DNA of 64,000 bases from Posidonia oceanica (taxonomy: Eukaryota > Streptophyta > Magnoliopsida > Alismatales > Posidoniaceae). Shown here piece by piece: positions 9,251 to 21,189 of the stretch. A program made the translations under genes and the position numbers. Where the stretch lies: positions 58,866,001 through 58,930,000 of the forward strand of contig JAZBRS010000020.1 in the NCBI GenBank assembly GCA_037176725.1. The letters run 5' to 3'. Under the pieces are notes generated by a model. That model had not been told where the DNA came from, did no database searches, and worked only from the letters and a program-made list of their open reading frames with translations. Within the stretch, counting starts at the first letter, position 1. Every line of letters starts with the position of its first letter.

Positions 9251-11128
9251 TGGCAGGCTCGGATCCTTGGAGCCCTCCTAATGATTGCTGGACTCAAACC
9301 CAAACCAAAACCAAACCCTAACTCTCTTCTTTACCCTTCAAAACCAGCCAACCTGACCTAAGCCTTTACCCCTCTTCCCAAGCTCAAAACCTAACCAAAA
9401 CCCATAGGAAAACCCACCACCATCCACTTAACAAACCCACCTAAACACTTAGAAAATCTCAAACCTAGACCATTCCCAAAATTCCTAGAAAACCTAGGTG
9501 AAACTACCCTTTTTTCTACACCTTGAAACCCCTCTAAAACCTTCTCAGAATCAAACCAAAACCTTAGAGCCAACACTTCAAACCCTAGACTACCCACTCA
9601 CCAATTTTCATCCCATTCCAAGACCTTTAAGACCTCCATTCACCCAAATTATCCTTTTCTCTCTCCGGGATTATCATTTTCTCTCTCCTCTCTCTCTCTC
9701 CTAATTATCATCTCTCTTTTCATCCCCTTCTTGCCCTTTTTCCGGCCTGGCTGTGGGCCCCCTTTGTGCTTCTATCTTTCCTCTATCTTATTCCTATTTT
9801 TATTTTATTTTTAGCATTTTTCCTGAATTTTAAAAATCATTTCCCTCCAACTTATCTCTTTTATTCCCCCCTTTTTTTCCATTTCTTTCCTCCTTCTCTT
9901 TTCCTTTTCTCTCTTTTACAAAAATCCACAAAAACCCCTAAAAATCTGTGAAACTCCAAAACATAAAAGCAACAAACCAGAACTCTAAGAAAAACAATTA
10001 AAAAACATTAAACAAGCAATTAAAAAACTTAAACTTAACTAAATCAAGCCAAAAAGAAAATCAAGCATGCAAACTAAAAAGGGCAAAACAAATCAAAAGA
10101 AAACACTGAAAAATCAAGGAAAAAACTAAAATAAAATTAAAACTCACCAAAAGTAAAAACCCCATCAGAAGAATTAAAAAACAAACCCTAAAAAGAAGAA
10201 TTAAAAAACAAACACTAGGATAAGTATTTAAAGAAGCAAAAAGACTTAACCTAATAAGCATAAGAAAAACAACATAAGGACTTAATTAAAAAGAAAAAGA
10301 GAAACACATTTAAAAGACTTAAAAACACTCCATCAAAAAAGAGAAACCTAATTAAAAAAAAAACATCAAGAAAAATTAACAAATAAAAATCAAAGCATAA
10401 TTTGAAAGACTTAAGAAAAGAAAACCCCAGAAGACTAAAACTAAAAACCCAAAAACAATCCTGATTAATACGAAAATAAATCCTAAAAAATCCTAATCAA
10501 TATCCTAAATGCTTAACAAGGGAAACAAAATTTTAAAACAATTTTAAAAAGGTTTAACAAACACTTCATCAAGTGAAAACTAATTAAAAACAAAACAAAA
10601 ACCCTAAAACCCTAATCAAGCCCAAAACACACTAATTAACCCAAAACAGTCATTAAAAAAAATTCAATTAAAATCCTAACTCACAACACAACCTTTCTAG
10701 TATTTTTATTTATTTTTAGTTTATTTTTCCTAATTTTATTTCCTCACTTTTCCCTCTCTTTCTTCCTTCTTTCCCATTTTTCTTTCCTTTTCTTCCTTAC
10801 TGGGCCCATTGGCCCGTTTTTCCCTTCCTCCTTTATTTCTTTTTCTTTTTTCTCGGCCCACAGCAGTCCGGCCCGCCCTTCTTCTTCTTCCTTCTTCTTC
10901 CTCGCGCTTCCACTGGACTTTTTCTCTCCCGCGAGCTGCTGCAGTCTTCCCTCCGCCATTCAAAATTTGAAGCCTTCCATCACTTCGGTCTACAGAGCTC
11001 GCCGCTTCACCTCCATCTCAGCGGCTTTTCTGGAGGCACTCATTGCCGGCCGACATCAGTCTCCTCTGCTGCAGTGGCCGCCGGTTGAATTCAAAAATTC
11101 CCAGCACGCCAGCAGCCAGCTTCCTCCA

Positions 11129-11137
11129 GATAAAAAG
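11129..11137 (+). promoter_or_regulatory. Candidate TATA element of the LTR promoter
   Basis: GATAAAAAG, followed after about 30 bp by CAACCACAGTGAGCAATCAG, fits a Pol II core promoter. Equivalent GATAAAA words occur on the minus strand of G (18121-18131) and D (40946-40954) at the same relative position. No clear equivalent was found in E or F. Confidence 0.4.
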
Positions 11138-12080
11138 CCTCCCGTTCATTCCTTCAACCACAGTGAGCAATCAGTGAGAGACCAGCAGTTAGCAACCTGA
11201 GAGAGCCCAATTCCAGAAGCAATTCCATCCATTTCTTCCATCTGAAACAACCTTCCTCTTCTTCTCTGCCTCCTCCATTTCCAAAAGAAAGAGTGGCCAG
11301 AGAGAGTGGTCTGAGTGTCCACCTCTGCATCCCAGAGAGAGCCTCCAATTCTCCAGCCTCCCTTCAGCAATTTCCTCCCCTTCCTCTGCTAAAATCCGCA
11401 GCAAACCTCCCTCTTCCCTTTCCAGCAAGGCAGACCCACCTCAAGCCACCACACTCCTCCCAGTTGCTTCCCCAATCTCACCCAACTACCAGCCTTCATC
11501 TCCCGCCATCCCATTGCCTTTTCACCACCTAAAACCGCCCTGAAACTCCACCTAATCACCACTGCAACCCAACACTCCTCCTTCAGCAATTCCCTCCACT
11601 TCAGCCTACAGCCTTCTCCCAAAATCCACCCAAACAATCCCTGAACCACCACCTTTCCAGAGCCTCCGACCTCGAACCTAACCATCCACCACAGACCCCG
11701 AACTTCACTACAAACACCTGTGTCACCTCCAGACCCAGAATCAACCCAGCTCTCAAACTCTCTCCATACTCTCCGGAAAGCCCTTCCAAGCATCCAGACC
11801 CCTTCGCTGGACCTCCAGCAATCCTCCGGAAGGCTCCATCCAAGCTGAGGAGCAGCGGACAAGCCTCCCCACCTCCGGCTGCTTACTGACAACCCACAGA
11901 ATCCATTTCTCCGCTCGAGCTACAGAAGCTCGGTCCGATCATTCGGGGAGCACCGAGAGATCGTCCTGAAGGAGTCCCAGCCACCGCGAGCCGCTGGAGA
12001 TCGCCGCTGCAACCAGACAGCCATCACCGGCCAGCTCCGACACTGCCGAGGTCGGGAGCGCATTCCAGGCGCAAAGACAG

Positions 12081-12086
12081 GTAATT
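12081..12086 (+). other. Candidate 5' splice site ending the GC-rich LTR segment
   Basis: GACAG|GTAATT marks the change from GC-rich to T-rich sequence. Equivalent sites are G (minus, boundary 17326/17327), D (minus, 40158/40159), F (49751/49752) and E (60086/60087). A plausible acceptor is CACCCCTAG|GACC with AG at 13483-13484. Confidence 0.4.
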
Positions 12087-13660
12087 TCTCACTTTCTCCG
12101 CTCTCTCTCCTCCCTCTGCTGCTTTCCCGCCGTCCAGAAGCAAGGCTCCGATCCTCCTGCTCCGTTTTTTTTGCTCGCCGGTCAGACCATCTTCTCCGGC
12201 GCCGTTCTCCGATCTCCACGACGCTCCAGCCAGCGGAACGCCGTCCCGACGATCCCCGGAGCTCCGCACGGACGTCAGCAGCCGCCTCCGCCGTTTAGGG
12301 CCTTCACAGCCCCCCTGTGCCGACGGTGGTGAGGTCTGGAAGCTTACTGCTACAGTACTCACCTCCGCCGACGATCACTGTGCTTTTATTTTCGCAGTTA
12401 TATGGTTTTTGTGTGAATATTGCATGCTTAGCCTAAGTTCTTTCATTTTTGCGTTTCAGTCCTTATGCCATTTAATTTGCTTTGTTTTTAATTTAAAACC
12501 ATGCTAACTTGCTCTGAATATCTGTGTTTTTCAGTATTTTCATTTCAGTCCTTTTACTGTGCTGTTTAGTTATAAAATTTTATGCTTCAGCCCCTCTGTT
12601 TTCAATTATTGCACATAGGTCCTGCAGTAAATCATTCATTTTAAATGCATGAATTTTACCATATCATATTGCATTCTGAGCCCCTGTTTTTTCTCATTTT
12701 TGCATTTAAATCCTCTGCACTGTAGTAACTTAGGTTTCGTTTTTAATTTTCGCATGCTGCATTGCATATTTGTCCCTCTGTTTTTTCATTTTTGCATGTA
12801 GGTCCTGTTAAATGCACAGTAATCATTTTGCATGCATTTTAGCTTATTGCATTGCATTCTTCCCCTTGCATTTTTAAAAAATTGCACATCAGTCCTTTCT
12901 TCTTGATTTCAGAGTATGTTTTGCATATAAAATTGCATGTTTGACCCCTGCATGATTTAAAAATGACACATAGGCCCTTGCATCCCTTTAAAGTTATGTA
13001 AAAAGACTGTTTTGCCCCTAAAGTTGCATCTTAGCTCCCATGCTTACAAAATTGCATGTAGACCCTCCACTTGCATTCTCGGACTCCCCAGAACCCTGTT
13101 TTCTGGAAAATTTGCACTTTAGACCCCAGAATTTTTCAAAATTGCACTATGATTTCTTTTTGCTTTCAAAACTTCTTCCAATGCGTACCCTCTTTTTAAA
13201 TATAGCTTTCTGAACCCAGTCTTTTGCAAAATGACCCTCTGCCTTCTCCTGTTTTCAAAACTCTCCCTTGTGGGCCCCATCTTTTTCGAAAATTTGCATT
13301 TAGCCCCCTTTTCTTTTTCAAAAATGCATTTGAATCTCTGTCTTTTTCAAATTTTCTCCCCCTTGTTTCTTCTTGCTTTTGCATGCATTCCGCATTCATT
13401 TAGCTTTGCATTTTTGCATCTCTTTGCACACACTAAGCACTTTTAGCTCCCCTTCAGTTGGGAGGACCTTTTGCACACCCCTAGGACCTCCTGAACACCT
13501 AGATCTTTTCTTCTCCCCTGTTCTGGCCCTCCTGCCTTGAAGCTGCGATATCTTCCAATCCATCCGTTGGATCTTCTCTAACAAGCTGCCCAGACGACTG
13601 CGGTGAAGCGCTCTTCAGCATGGACCAAGCAGATTTCAGATCAGGCCTCGGGATTTCCAG

Positions 13661-13986
13661 GTATGTCTTCTTGAACCCCTGCATTGCATTCATTAGCGTA
13701 CCATTTGCATTGTTTGCTTTGTTTTCGCTTTCTGTCTCTTTGAGCATGTAGAATAGGACCTCCCCTTCCTGTCTATTGACTCAGATCCCCGTTTCGCGTA
13801 CTCCTGTGTATTTTGTGTTGTGTTTTCCCTGGATTCACTACTTAATGCGACTTTCTTCCCCCTTTTCCACGATCCGGTCGCACCGCGAGCTTTGGGCAGC
13901 GTGCGAGACAGATCGTGGAACGGTTTAGTGGGAAACGGTCACAAAGAAGTGGTAATCCCTCCGTTTGCTCACTCTCCCCTTTGTAG
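13661..13986 (+). other. Putative intron inside the 3' LTR of A
   Basis: Same sites and same 326-bp length as at 696-1021: TTCCAG|GTATGTC to CCTTTGTAG|GTC. The preceding segment carries the ATGGACCAAGCAGAT word. Confidence 0.45.
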
Positions 13987-14109
13987 GTCTTCACACCTAC
14001 TCTGTGTGGCCCTAAACAGCGTTTGTTCTCACACATGCGTTGTTCTACTTCTCCTTTTACTTCTTCTAATCCTTTTCTTTGCATTTGCATTCGCATGGCT
14101 TTTCCGAGG

Positions 14110-14365
14110 TTTTATTTCGCTGCTTTTGGCACCGTTTTGCGTGCCCGCTCTCGTCTTTGGCACCGTTTTGCGTGCCGCCTTGCTTTTCGCCTGTTTTGCG
14201 TGCCGCCTTGCTTTCTCGCCCGTTTTGCGTGCCGATCTTGTATTTTTGCTCCGATTTGCGTGCCGCCTTGCTTTCTCGCTTGTTTTGCGTGCCGATCCTG
14301 TCTTTTTGCTCCTTTTTGCGCGCCATTCTTGTTTCTTGCCTTGTTTTGCGTGTTTTACGCCGTTT
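14110..14365 (+). repeat. LTR minisatellite, 3' LTR of A
   Basis: Nine to ten units of about 30 bp. It has roughly three units (about 88 bp, near 14190-14280) more than the 5' LTR of the same element. Confidence 0.85.
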
Positions 14366-15007
14366 TCTCTTGCATGTCGCCTGCATTGCATGGTTTTGCT
14401 GTTTATTTTGCTTTTTCGCTTGCATTTGCATATAGGACTGTGATGCTTACTGCCTGGAGTTCTCACGAGCTAGGTTTCGCTCGGTTCGGAACACAGACAG
14501 CGTGGCTGAGCACTTAGATAGCACGTTTACTTCCTTGCTTTGCATCTCTCCACTTAGAGCACACCTTGAGCATTCATTTAGGCATTCAATGGCATTTAGG
14601 CATTCAAATCTGCATTTCCCTGCGTATGCGAGCGTAAGCCTAGAAAGACCGATTCTCGGGCGTGTCGGGGGTGCCTAACACCTTCCCCGCGCGTAATAGG
14701 AGTCCTTGTCCTGTCTTTTGGCCCGTAATGACCATATTGCCCTTATCTTAGGCTAGAGTCATCTCATTTGCATGTATTTGCATTTGTTTCCCTTCGCATT
14801 GCTTTGCTTTGCATTTCTTGCTTGGTTTTGCGTGTTAATTCACGCATTTCCCCCGATTTTCCTTGTCTCCCGTTAATAGACATGGTGGCAACTCTGATTT
14901 GTCTTATCTTTCTCTTTTCTCCTCGATTTTAAGTGTTTTCGAGTTGAGCCTCTTCCTCGGATCAATCGCCGCTAATAGTAAGCCTGATTCCGATTGGGAT
15001 TACTACA

Positions 15008-18000
15008 GGCACGCAAAACGGTGCAAAAGAAGAGGCGAGCGCGCAAAACGGTGCAAAAGCAAAGCAGGCACCCAAAACGGTGCCAAAACGAATGCGAACG
15101 CGTGAAACGATACCAAAAGCAGCGAAACAAAACCTCGGAAAAGCTATGCGAATGCAAAATGCAAGGAAAAGATTAGAAGGAGCAAAAGGAGGGGTAAAAC
15201 AGCGCGTGTGTAAAAACAGCGCGTGTGTAAGAACAGACGCCGTTCGGGGCCACAAAAAGTAGGTGTGAAGACCTACAAAGGGGAGAGTGAGCAAACGAAG
15301 GGATTGCCACTTCTTTGTGACCGTTTCCCACTAAACCGCTCCACGATCTATCTCGCATGCTGCCCAAAGCTCGCGATGCGATTGGATCGTGGAAAAGGGG
15401 GAAGAAAGTCGCATTAAGTGGTGAATCCAGGGAAAACACAACACAAAACACCCAGGAGTACTCGAAACGGGGGTTGGGGTTGATGGACAAGAAGAGGAGG
15501 TCCTATTCTACGTGCTCAAAGAGACAGAAAGCGAAAACAGGGCAAATAATGCAAATGCCATGCAAAAGAATGCAATGCAGGGGTTCAGGAGGACATACCT
15601 GGAAATCCTGGAGCCTGATCTGAGATCTGCTTGGTCCATGCTGAAGAGCGCTTTGCTGCGGTCGCCTGGGCAGCTTGTTTGAGAAGATCCAACGGCCGAA
15701 TTGGAAGATGTCGCAGCTTCAAGGCAGAGGGGCCAGAACAGGAGAGAAGAACAGAACTAAGTGTTCAGGAGGTCCTAGGGGTGTGCAAAAAGGTCCTCCC
15801 AAGTGAAAGGGAGCTAAGAGCTTAGGTGTGTGCAAAAGGTGCTAAATGCAAGACTATATGAATGCAAATGCATGCAGGAAGCAAAAAAAAGACAAGAAGG
15901 GAGATTTTTAGAAAAACTGGGGTTCAAATGCTATTTTTTAAAAAGGCGGGGGTTTTAATGCAAAAGTTTGGAAAGGATTGGGGCTTTCAGGCAGGGGTTT
16001 TGAAAAATAGGGGGGTTGCATGCAATTTTGCAAAGGGTTGGGATTGAAATGCAATTTTTAAAAGTGGGTATGCATTAGGGGAGGTTTTGAAAACATGTTG
16101 CAAGTCAGAATGCAATTTTGAAAACTTTGGGGTTTAAAATGCAATTTTTCCAGAAAAACAGGGTCTTATGGAGTCTGGGAATGGAAGTGGGGGACCTACA
16201 TGCAATTTTGCAAACATGGGGGGCTAAAATGCAATTTCAGAGTCAAAACATGCATTTAAATGATTTTTATAAGGATGCAAGGGGCCTATGTGTAGTTTTC
16301 AAATCATGCAGGGTCAAAAATGCAATTTAATAAGCAAAATATGCACTGAAAACACTGACTGTGGACTGACATGCAATTTTCACAATATGCAGGGTTGAAA
16401 ATGCAATGCAATAAGCTAAATATGCATGCAGAAGACTACTGTGCATTTAAAAAGGACCTATATGCAAAAATGAAAAAACAGAGGGACAAATGTGCAATGC
16501 AACAAGCAAAAATTAAAAATAAAACCTAAGTTCTACAGTGCAGAGGATTAAGATGCAAAAACAGAAAACAAGAGGGACCCAGAATGCAATTTAATAAGGC
16601 AAAGTTCATGCATTTAAATTGAATGATTTACTGCAGGACCTATGTGCAATAATTGAAAACAGGAGGGCTAAAGTCTAACTTATTAACGAAGGAAAGCACA
16701 GTAAATGGATCAGCATGCAAATAAGAAAAAACATAAACATTTCATGCAATTTAATATGGTTTCAGTTCAAAAATCAGCAGATTAAAACAAATAAAGGACT
16801 GGAATGCAAAATAATAAAAACTCAGACCAGAAATGCAATATTTGCAAGAAAACTAAGGTAACTGAAAAATAAGCGAACAGTGCAGAGGCCGGCGGCCATG
16901 GACACTGTAGCAGCAAGCTGCCAGCGTCCATGAACGCCGGCACAAGGTTGCTGGAGGAGCGCAGACCGGCGGGGGAGCATCTCCAGGTCTTGACGGAGGT
17001 CGGTCGACGTTCGGCGAAGCTCGACGCGGGCTGGAGCGAGCCAGAGAAGCCACCGGAGGTCTGCAGCGCTTTAGAAGAACATTCCAGGCGATCGGCACGA
17101 CGACGCGGCGATCTGAAGACCGGAGCGTGCTCCTGAGGCTCGTGCGGACTGGAGGGTGCTGCTGGAAGGCCGTTCTGCTGACCGGAGCGGAGGGACGCGC
17201 GAAGAGTCTCGCCGGAGAAGACGACTCTGGCCGGAGCTGATCCGGCCCAGGAGCGAAGGAAAGCCTACTCTAAGGGGGGAAAAGAGAGAGGGGAAGAATA
17301 CGATGCTAAGGGAGTAAGAATATACCTATTTCCGCGGCTGGGATGTCCTCCTGACACAGGTGGTTTCAGAGGTCGCCGGTGGAGCTCGTCCGGTCGCTGT
17401 GGGCACTGTCTGCTGCTCGCGAGGATTGGGATCGCCTCAGAGCGACCCTCCGGAGCTTCTTGGATGGTTGGACGGCTGCTGCGAAGACTGGAGGAAGATC
17501 CGGCTGATCGTGGGTTCACAGAGGCAGCCGGAGGTCGGGGGCACTGTCCGCTGCTCCTCAGGCCGGACGGGGGCTTCTGGAAGATTGCTGGAGGTCTGTT
17601 GAAGGGTTCTGGGCGGTCGAATTGGGTTTTGGGGGGCTGTGGGTGGAGATTGCAAGCTAGTGGGTTTTCTGGTCAGAGAGGGAGGCAACTGTTTGTGGTG
17701 GCGTGTAGGTGCGGTGGTGGGTTGCTGGGCTGAAGGTCGGGTGCCTTGGGGAGGTGGAGTTCAGGCGAGTATCTTGGGAAGATTTGGGAAGGATTGGAGG
17801 TTTGTGGTGAAGGCAATTTTCAGGAGAGGAGGTGTTGGGTTGCAGTTGGTTTCAGTGATGGAAGTTCGGGTGAACTGGAGTGTTTACAGGGAAGGAAAGG
17901 CTGGGAAATGATGGAGGAGGAATGCTGGTGTGTTGGGTGAATTTGGGGGATGAAACGGAAGAGAGTTGGATGCTGGAACGGGCTTGGTTTCAGGGAGAAA

Positions 18001-20034
18001 AAGAAAGGGAAGTGTTGCTGAAAATCAGAGGGAGAAGAAGGAGATTTGCTTGGGAATTCTCTGGATTTCTCAGCTCTCTCTCTCGGGTGGCAAAAAGGCG
18101 ATGAAGGAGGATTGAAGGGCTGGCTTTTATCAGGAGGAGGCTGGCTGCTGGCGTGCTTCTGGATTTCAAACTCCACCGGCAACACTGCAGCAGAAGGGAT
18201 GGATGTCAGCGAGACGACCGGCATTCAATGCCGCCCAGGAATGGTGCTGAGATAGAGGAGAAGCGGCGAGCTGCTGTTGGTGATTGGATGGAAGGCTTTG
18301 AAATTTAAAATGGAAGAGGGAGGACTGTTGGCAGCTCGCAGGAGAAATCGGAAGAAACACAGAGAAGGTGAAGGAGGAAGAACAGGTGGAGAAGGCGGGC
18401 CGGGCCGTGGGCTGGAAAGAAAAAAGAAATAAAGAAGAAAGGGAGAGACGGGCTGATGGGCCCAGTAAGGAAGAAAAAAGAAAGAAAATGAGGAAGGAAG
18501 AAAGAAAGAAAGAGAGGAAAAAGAAAGGAAATAAAATTAGAAAAATAAATTAAAAATAAGTAAAAATACTAGAAAGGTTGTGTTGTGAGTTAGGATTTTA
18601 ATTAGATTTTTTAATGACTGTTTTGGGTTAATTAGTGTGTTTTGGGCTTGATTAGGGTTTTAGGGTTTTGTTTTGTTCTTAATTTGTTTTCCACTTGATT
18701 AAATGTTTGTTAAATCTTTTAAATTGTCTTTTTAAATTGTGTTTTTCTTGTTAAGCATTTTAGGATGTTAATTAGGATTTTTAAGATTTATTTTTAGGTT
18801 AATTAGAGTGGGTTTTGGTCTTTTTAGTCTTAGTCTTTTAGGATTTTCTTTTCTTAAGTCTTTTGAGTTGTGTTTTTTGACTTTTATTTGTTGATTTTTC
18901 TTGATGTTTTTTAATTGGGTTTCTCTGGTTTGATGGAGTGTTTTTAAGTCTTTTTAATGTGTTTTTCATTTTCTTTTTGATTAAGTTTTTAGGTTGTTTT
19001 TTTTTCTTAGGTTTGCTAAGTTAGGCTTTTTTTCTTTCATTAATTACTTATCTTAGTGTTTTAATTGTTTTACTTCTTTTTAGGGTTTGTTTTTTTTTAA
19101 TTATTTTGATAGGGTTTTCACTTTTGGTGGGTTTTGATTTTATTTTAGTTTTTTCCTTGATTTTTCAGTATTTTCTTTTGGTTTGTTTTGCATTTTTTAG
19201 TTTGCATACTTGATTTCCTTTTTAGCTTGATTTAGTTAGGCTCAAGTTTTTAATTGTTTGTTTAATGTTTTTTAATTATTTTTCTTAGAGTTCTGATTTG
19301 TTTCTTATGTTTTAGAGTTTTACAGATTTTTATGGGTTTTTATGGATTTTAGCAAAGGAAAGAAAAAGGGAAGAAGAAGGAGGAAGAAAATGGGAAAAGG
19401 GAGAAATAAAAAGGAAAGAGATGAGTTGGAGGGAAATGATTTTTTAAAATTCAGGGAAAATGTTAAAAATAAAGTAAAAATAGGAATAAGATAGAGAAGG
19501 GATAGAAGCACAAAGGGGGCCCACAGCCAGGCAGGAAAAAGAGCAAGAAAGGGATGAAAAGAGAGACGATAATTAGGAGAGAGAGAGGAGAGAGAAAATG
19601 ATAATCCCAAAGAGAGAAAAGGATAATTAGGGCAAATGGAAGGCTTAGAGGTCTTGGAATGGGATGAAACTTGGGGAGTGGGTAGTCTAGGGTTTGAAGA
19701 GCTGGGTCTGAAGTTTTGGTTTGGTTCTAAGAAGGTTTTGGAGGGGTTTCAAGGTGTAGAAAAAGGGTAGTTTTACCTAGGTTTTCTAGGGTTTTTGGGA
19801 ATGGTTTAGGTTTGAGAGTTTCTAAGTTCTTGGGTAGGTTTGATAAGTGGGTGTTGGTGGGTTTTCCTATGGATTTTGGTCAGGTTTTGAGCTTGGGAAG
19901 AGGGGTAAAGGCTTAGGTCAAGTTGGCTTGGTTTTGAAGGGTAAAGAAGAGGGTCAGGGTTTGGTTTGGGTTTGAGTCCAGCAATCACCAGAGGGTCCCA
20001 AATGGTCCGAGCCTGTCAAGATGGGGTGTCAACA
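15008..20034 (-). mobile_element. Fragment G: reverse-oriented Ogre-like LTR, 3' end missing
   Basis: Read on the minus strand it starts TGTTGACACCCCATC at 20034 and follows the same LTR layout as A, closest to A in sequence. It stops inside the minisatellite at 15008, where A is inserted. The last roughly 0.9 kb should lie left of element A. The flank at 20035 shows no polypurine tract, so G is a 5' LTR or a solo LTR, inserted into the copia LTR. Minus-strand splice-like sites are at 17326/17327 and 15598-15273. No gene is present; open frames here are repeats or GC-rich LTR sequence. Confidence 0.85.
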
Positions 20035-20630
20035 GCAACAAACCCCATAGAATAAGCAAGGACAAATAAAAGAGAGAGAGTTTAGAAATTTTTATCTCAA
20101 GGTCAAAGTGACGGGTTTTGACCATTTGTCTTTAGAGAAAGAATCACTCCACAAACCAGTGCATTGAGTTACGATGCCTTCCTCCCGAGATTCATTCAAC
20201 AACCTTCACTTATTTCCAAGGTGCATTTCAAGTAGAAGTAAGAATATAGATTTGTTTACAATCACCAAGCCTCACATTCAAAACCATTCAAGAACAAGAG
20301 AAAAAAAAAAGAATGAATTTTTTTCCAAGATGATTTGCACATATACCACATGTGTATATATATAGGCCTTCACCACACAAGAGCTATTGATTAAGCATTG
20401 AAGGTCATTACATCCATCCAAAAAAAACCATATGATTTTAAAATGGTCAGAGACAAATGAATATGGCATTCAAATGGATTCAAATTAGCATTGAATTCAA
20501 TTGAATATTCCATTTGCAACAAGAATTTAAACAAAACTATTTAAAGAAAAATAAATGTGGTCAAAGCAATAACTTGATTAATAATTTACCAAGAGACAAA
20601 AGTTTGAATTCATTAAAATAAAATCCAACA
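20035..20630 (-). repeat. Partial 3' LTR of the copia element
   Basis: Minus strand begins TGTTGGATTTTATTTTAATG at 20630, directly after the PPT. A TATATATATA stretch on this strand near 20350-20362 is a plausible promoter TATA. The far end is interrupted by or adjoins G. Confidence 0.7.
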
Positions 20631-20640
20631 ATCTCTCACA
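20631..20640 (-). other. Polypurine tract of the copia element
   Basis: Minus strand TGTGAGAGAT directly precedes the LTR start, as in many plant copia elements (GTGGGAGAT-like PPTs). Confidence 0.65.
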
Positions 20641-21189
20641 AATTCAAAACTTTTAAATCAAGAGAACAATGAGATTGAGGGCAACATGTAATGTCTTTTA
20701 GTAAAGGTACCTTCTAGTTTGAACCTAAACCTAGTCATCCAATCTTATCTACATAGAAACTTAGTGGACTATGCCTTGAACTTGAACCTATATATGTAGA
20801 GATCAATTGGTAACAACACTACATAGGTGATGAACAAATCCTTCTGGGTTGGTGCTTTCTGACCATGCACACAATCTTAATTCTTAAGTGATTTAGGGAA
20901 TAGCTCGTTTCATATAACTGCAGCCAAACAATTACACTTAAATAGGTTAGTTCTTCAAGTATGCAACTGCTAGACATCCCCCACATTGGGCTTGAACTTA
21001 TTAAAAGTAAAACTCATCCTAAATTGCATTTACAGTACCAAATCATAGATCATGGTTGGGACACATAGAGACAAAAGCCTTAAGTATGTATGGTGCTTAC
21101 AATTCACTCATGCAACTAGTTATTACCACATTGAACCTACTTAGTGTTGTCACCACTTAGTTAGGTTGGGTTACTACTATAGGTGAATC

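Larger units (their letters stand above)
1..15007 (+). mobile_element. Element A: gag-only Ogre-like (Tat, Ty3/gypsy) LTR retrotransposon
   Basis: The order is partial 5' LTR (1-1953), PBS (1955-1972), leader, broken gag (3304-5472), long non-coding region with a tandem array, PPT and full 3' LTR (9235-15007). The internal region is about 7.3 kb and shows no protease, RT, RNase H or integrase motif on either strand, so the element is non-autonomous, of the kind called TR-GAG or LARD. The PBS, the LTR ends, the very long LTRs and the Gag knuckle place it with Ogre elements. Its two LTRs differ by eye at only about 1-2% of positions outside a minisatellite, so the insertion is fairly recent. 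It interrupts LTR fragment G, and the start of its 5' LTR lies left of the window. An autonomous relative such as D presumably supplied the enzymes. Confidence 0.88.
9235..15007 (+). repeat. 3' LTR of element A (5773 bp)
   Basis: It begins TGTTGACACC directly after the PPT and ends TACTACA. Layout: unique start and CT-rich part (9235-9940), A-rich part with many short AAAAC/AATTAAA words (9945-10690), CT-rich then GC-rich exon-like part (10690-12080), T-rich part with recurring TTGCATNTAGNCC words (12380-13440), then the block shared with the 5' LTR. Open frames in it are low-complexity and are not called as genes. Confidence 0.92.

Noticed and set aside
10595..10620. Telomere-like AAACCCTAAAACCCTAATC
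   Set aside because: Only two or three degenerate copies in an A-rich LTR segment; not an interstitial telomere array.
11389..11892. Minus-strand frame of 167 codons in the GC-rich LTR part
   Set aside because: Antisense to the putative leader exon, Gly/Trp-rich by composition, and not conserved as a frame in D, E, F or G.
9235..20034. Inverted LTR pair of A and G as a foldback transposon
   Set aside because: G lacks its terminal 0.9 kb and starts inside a repeat, and A has a proper PPT and internal region. Nested insertion explains the arrangement.
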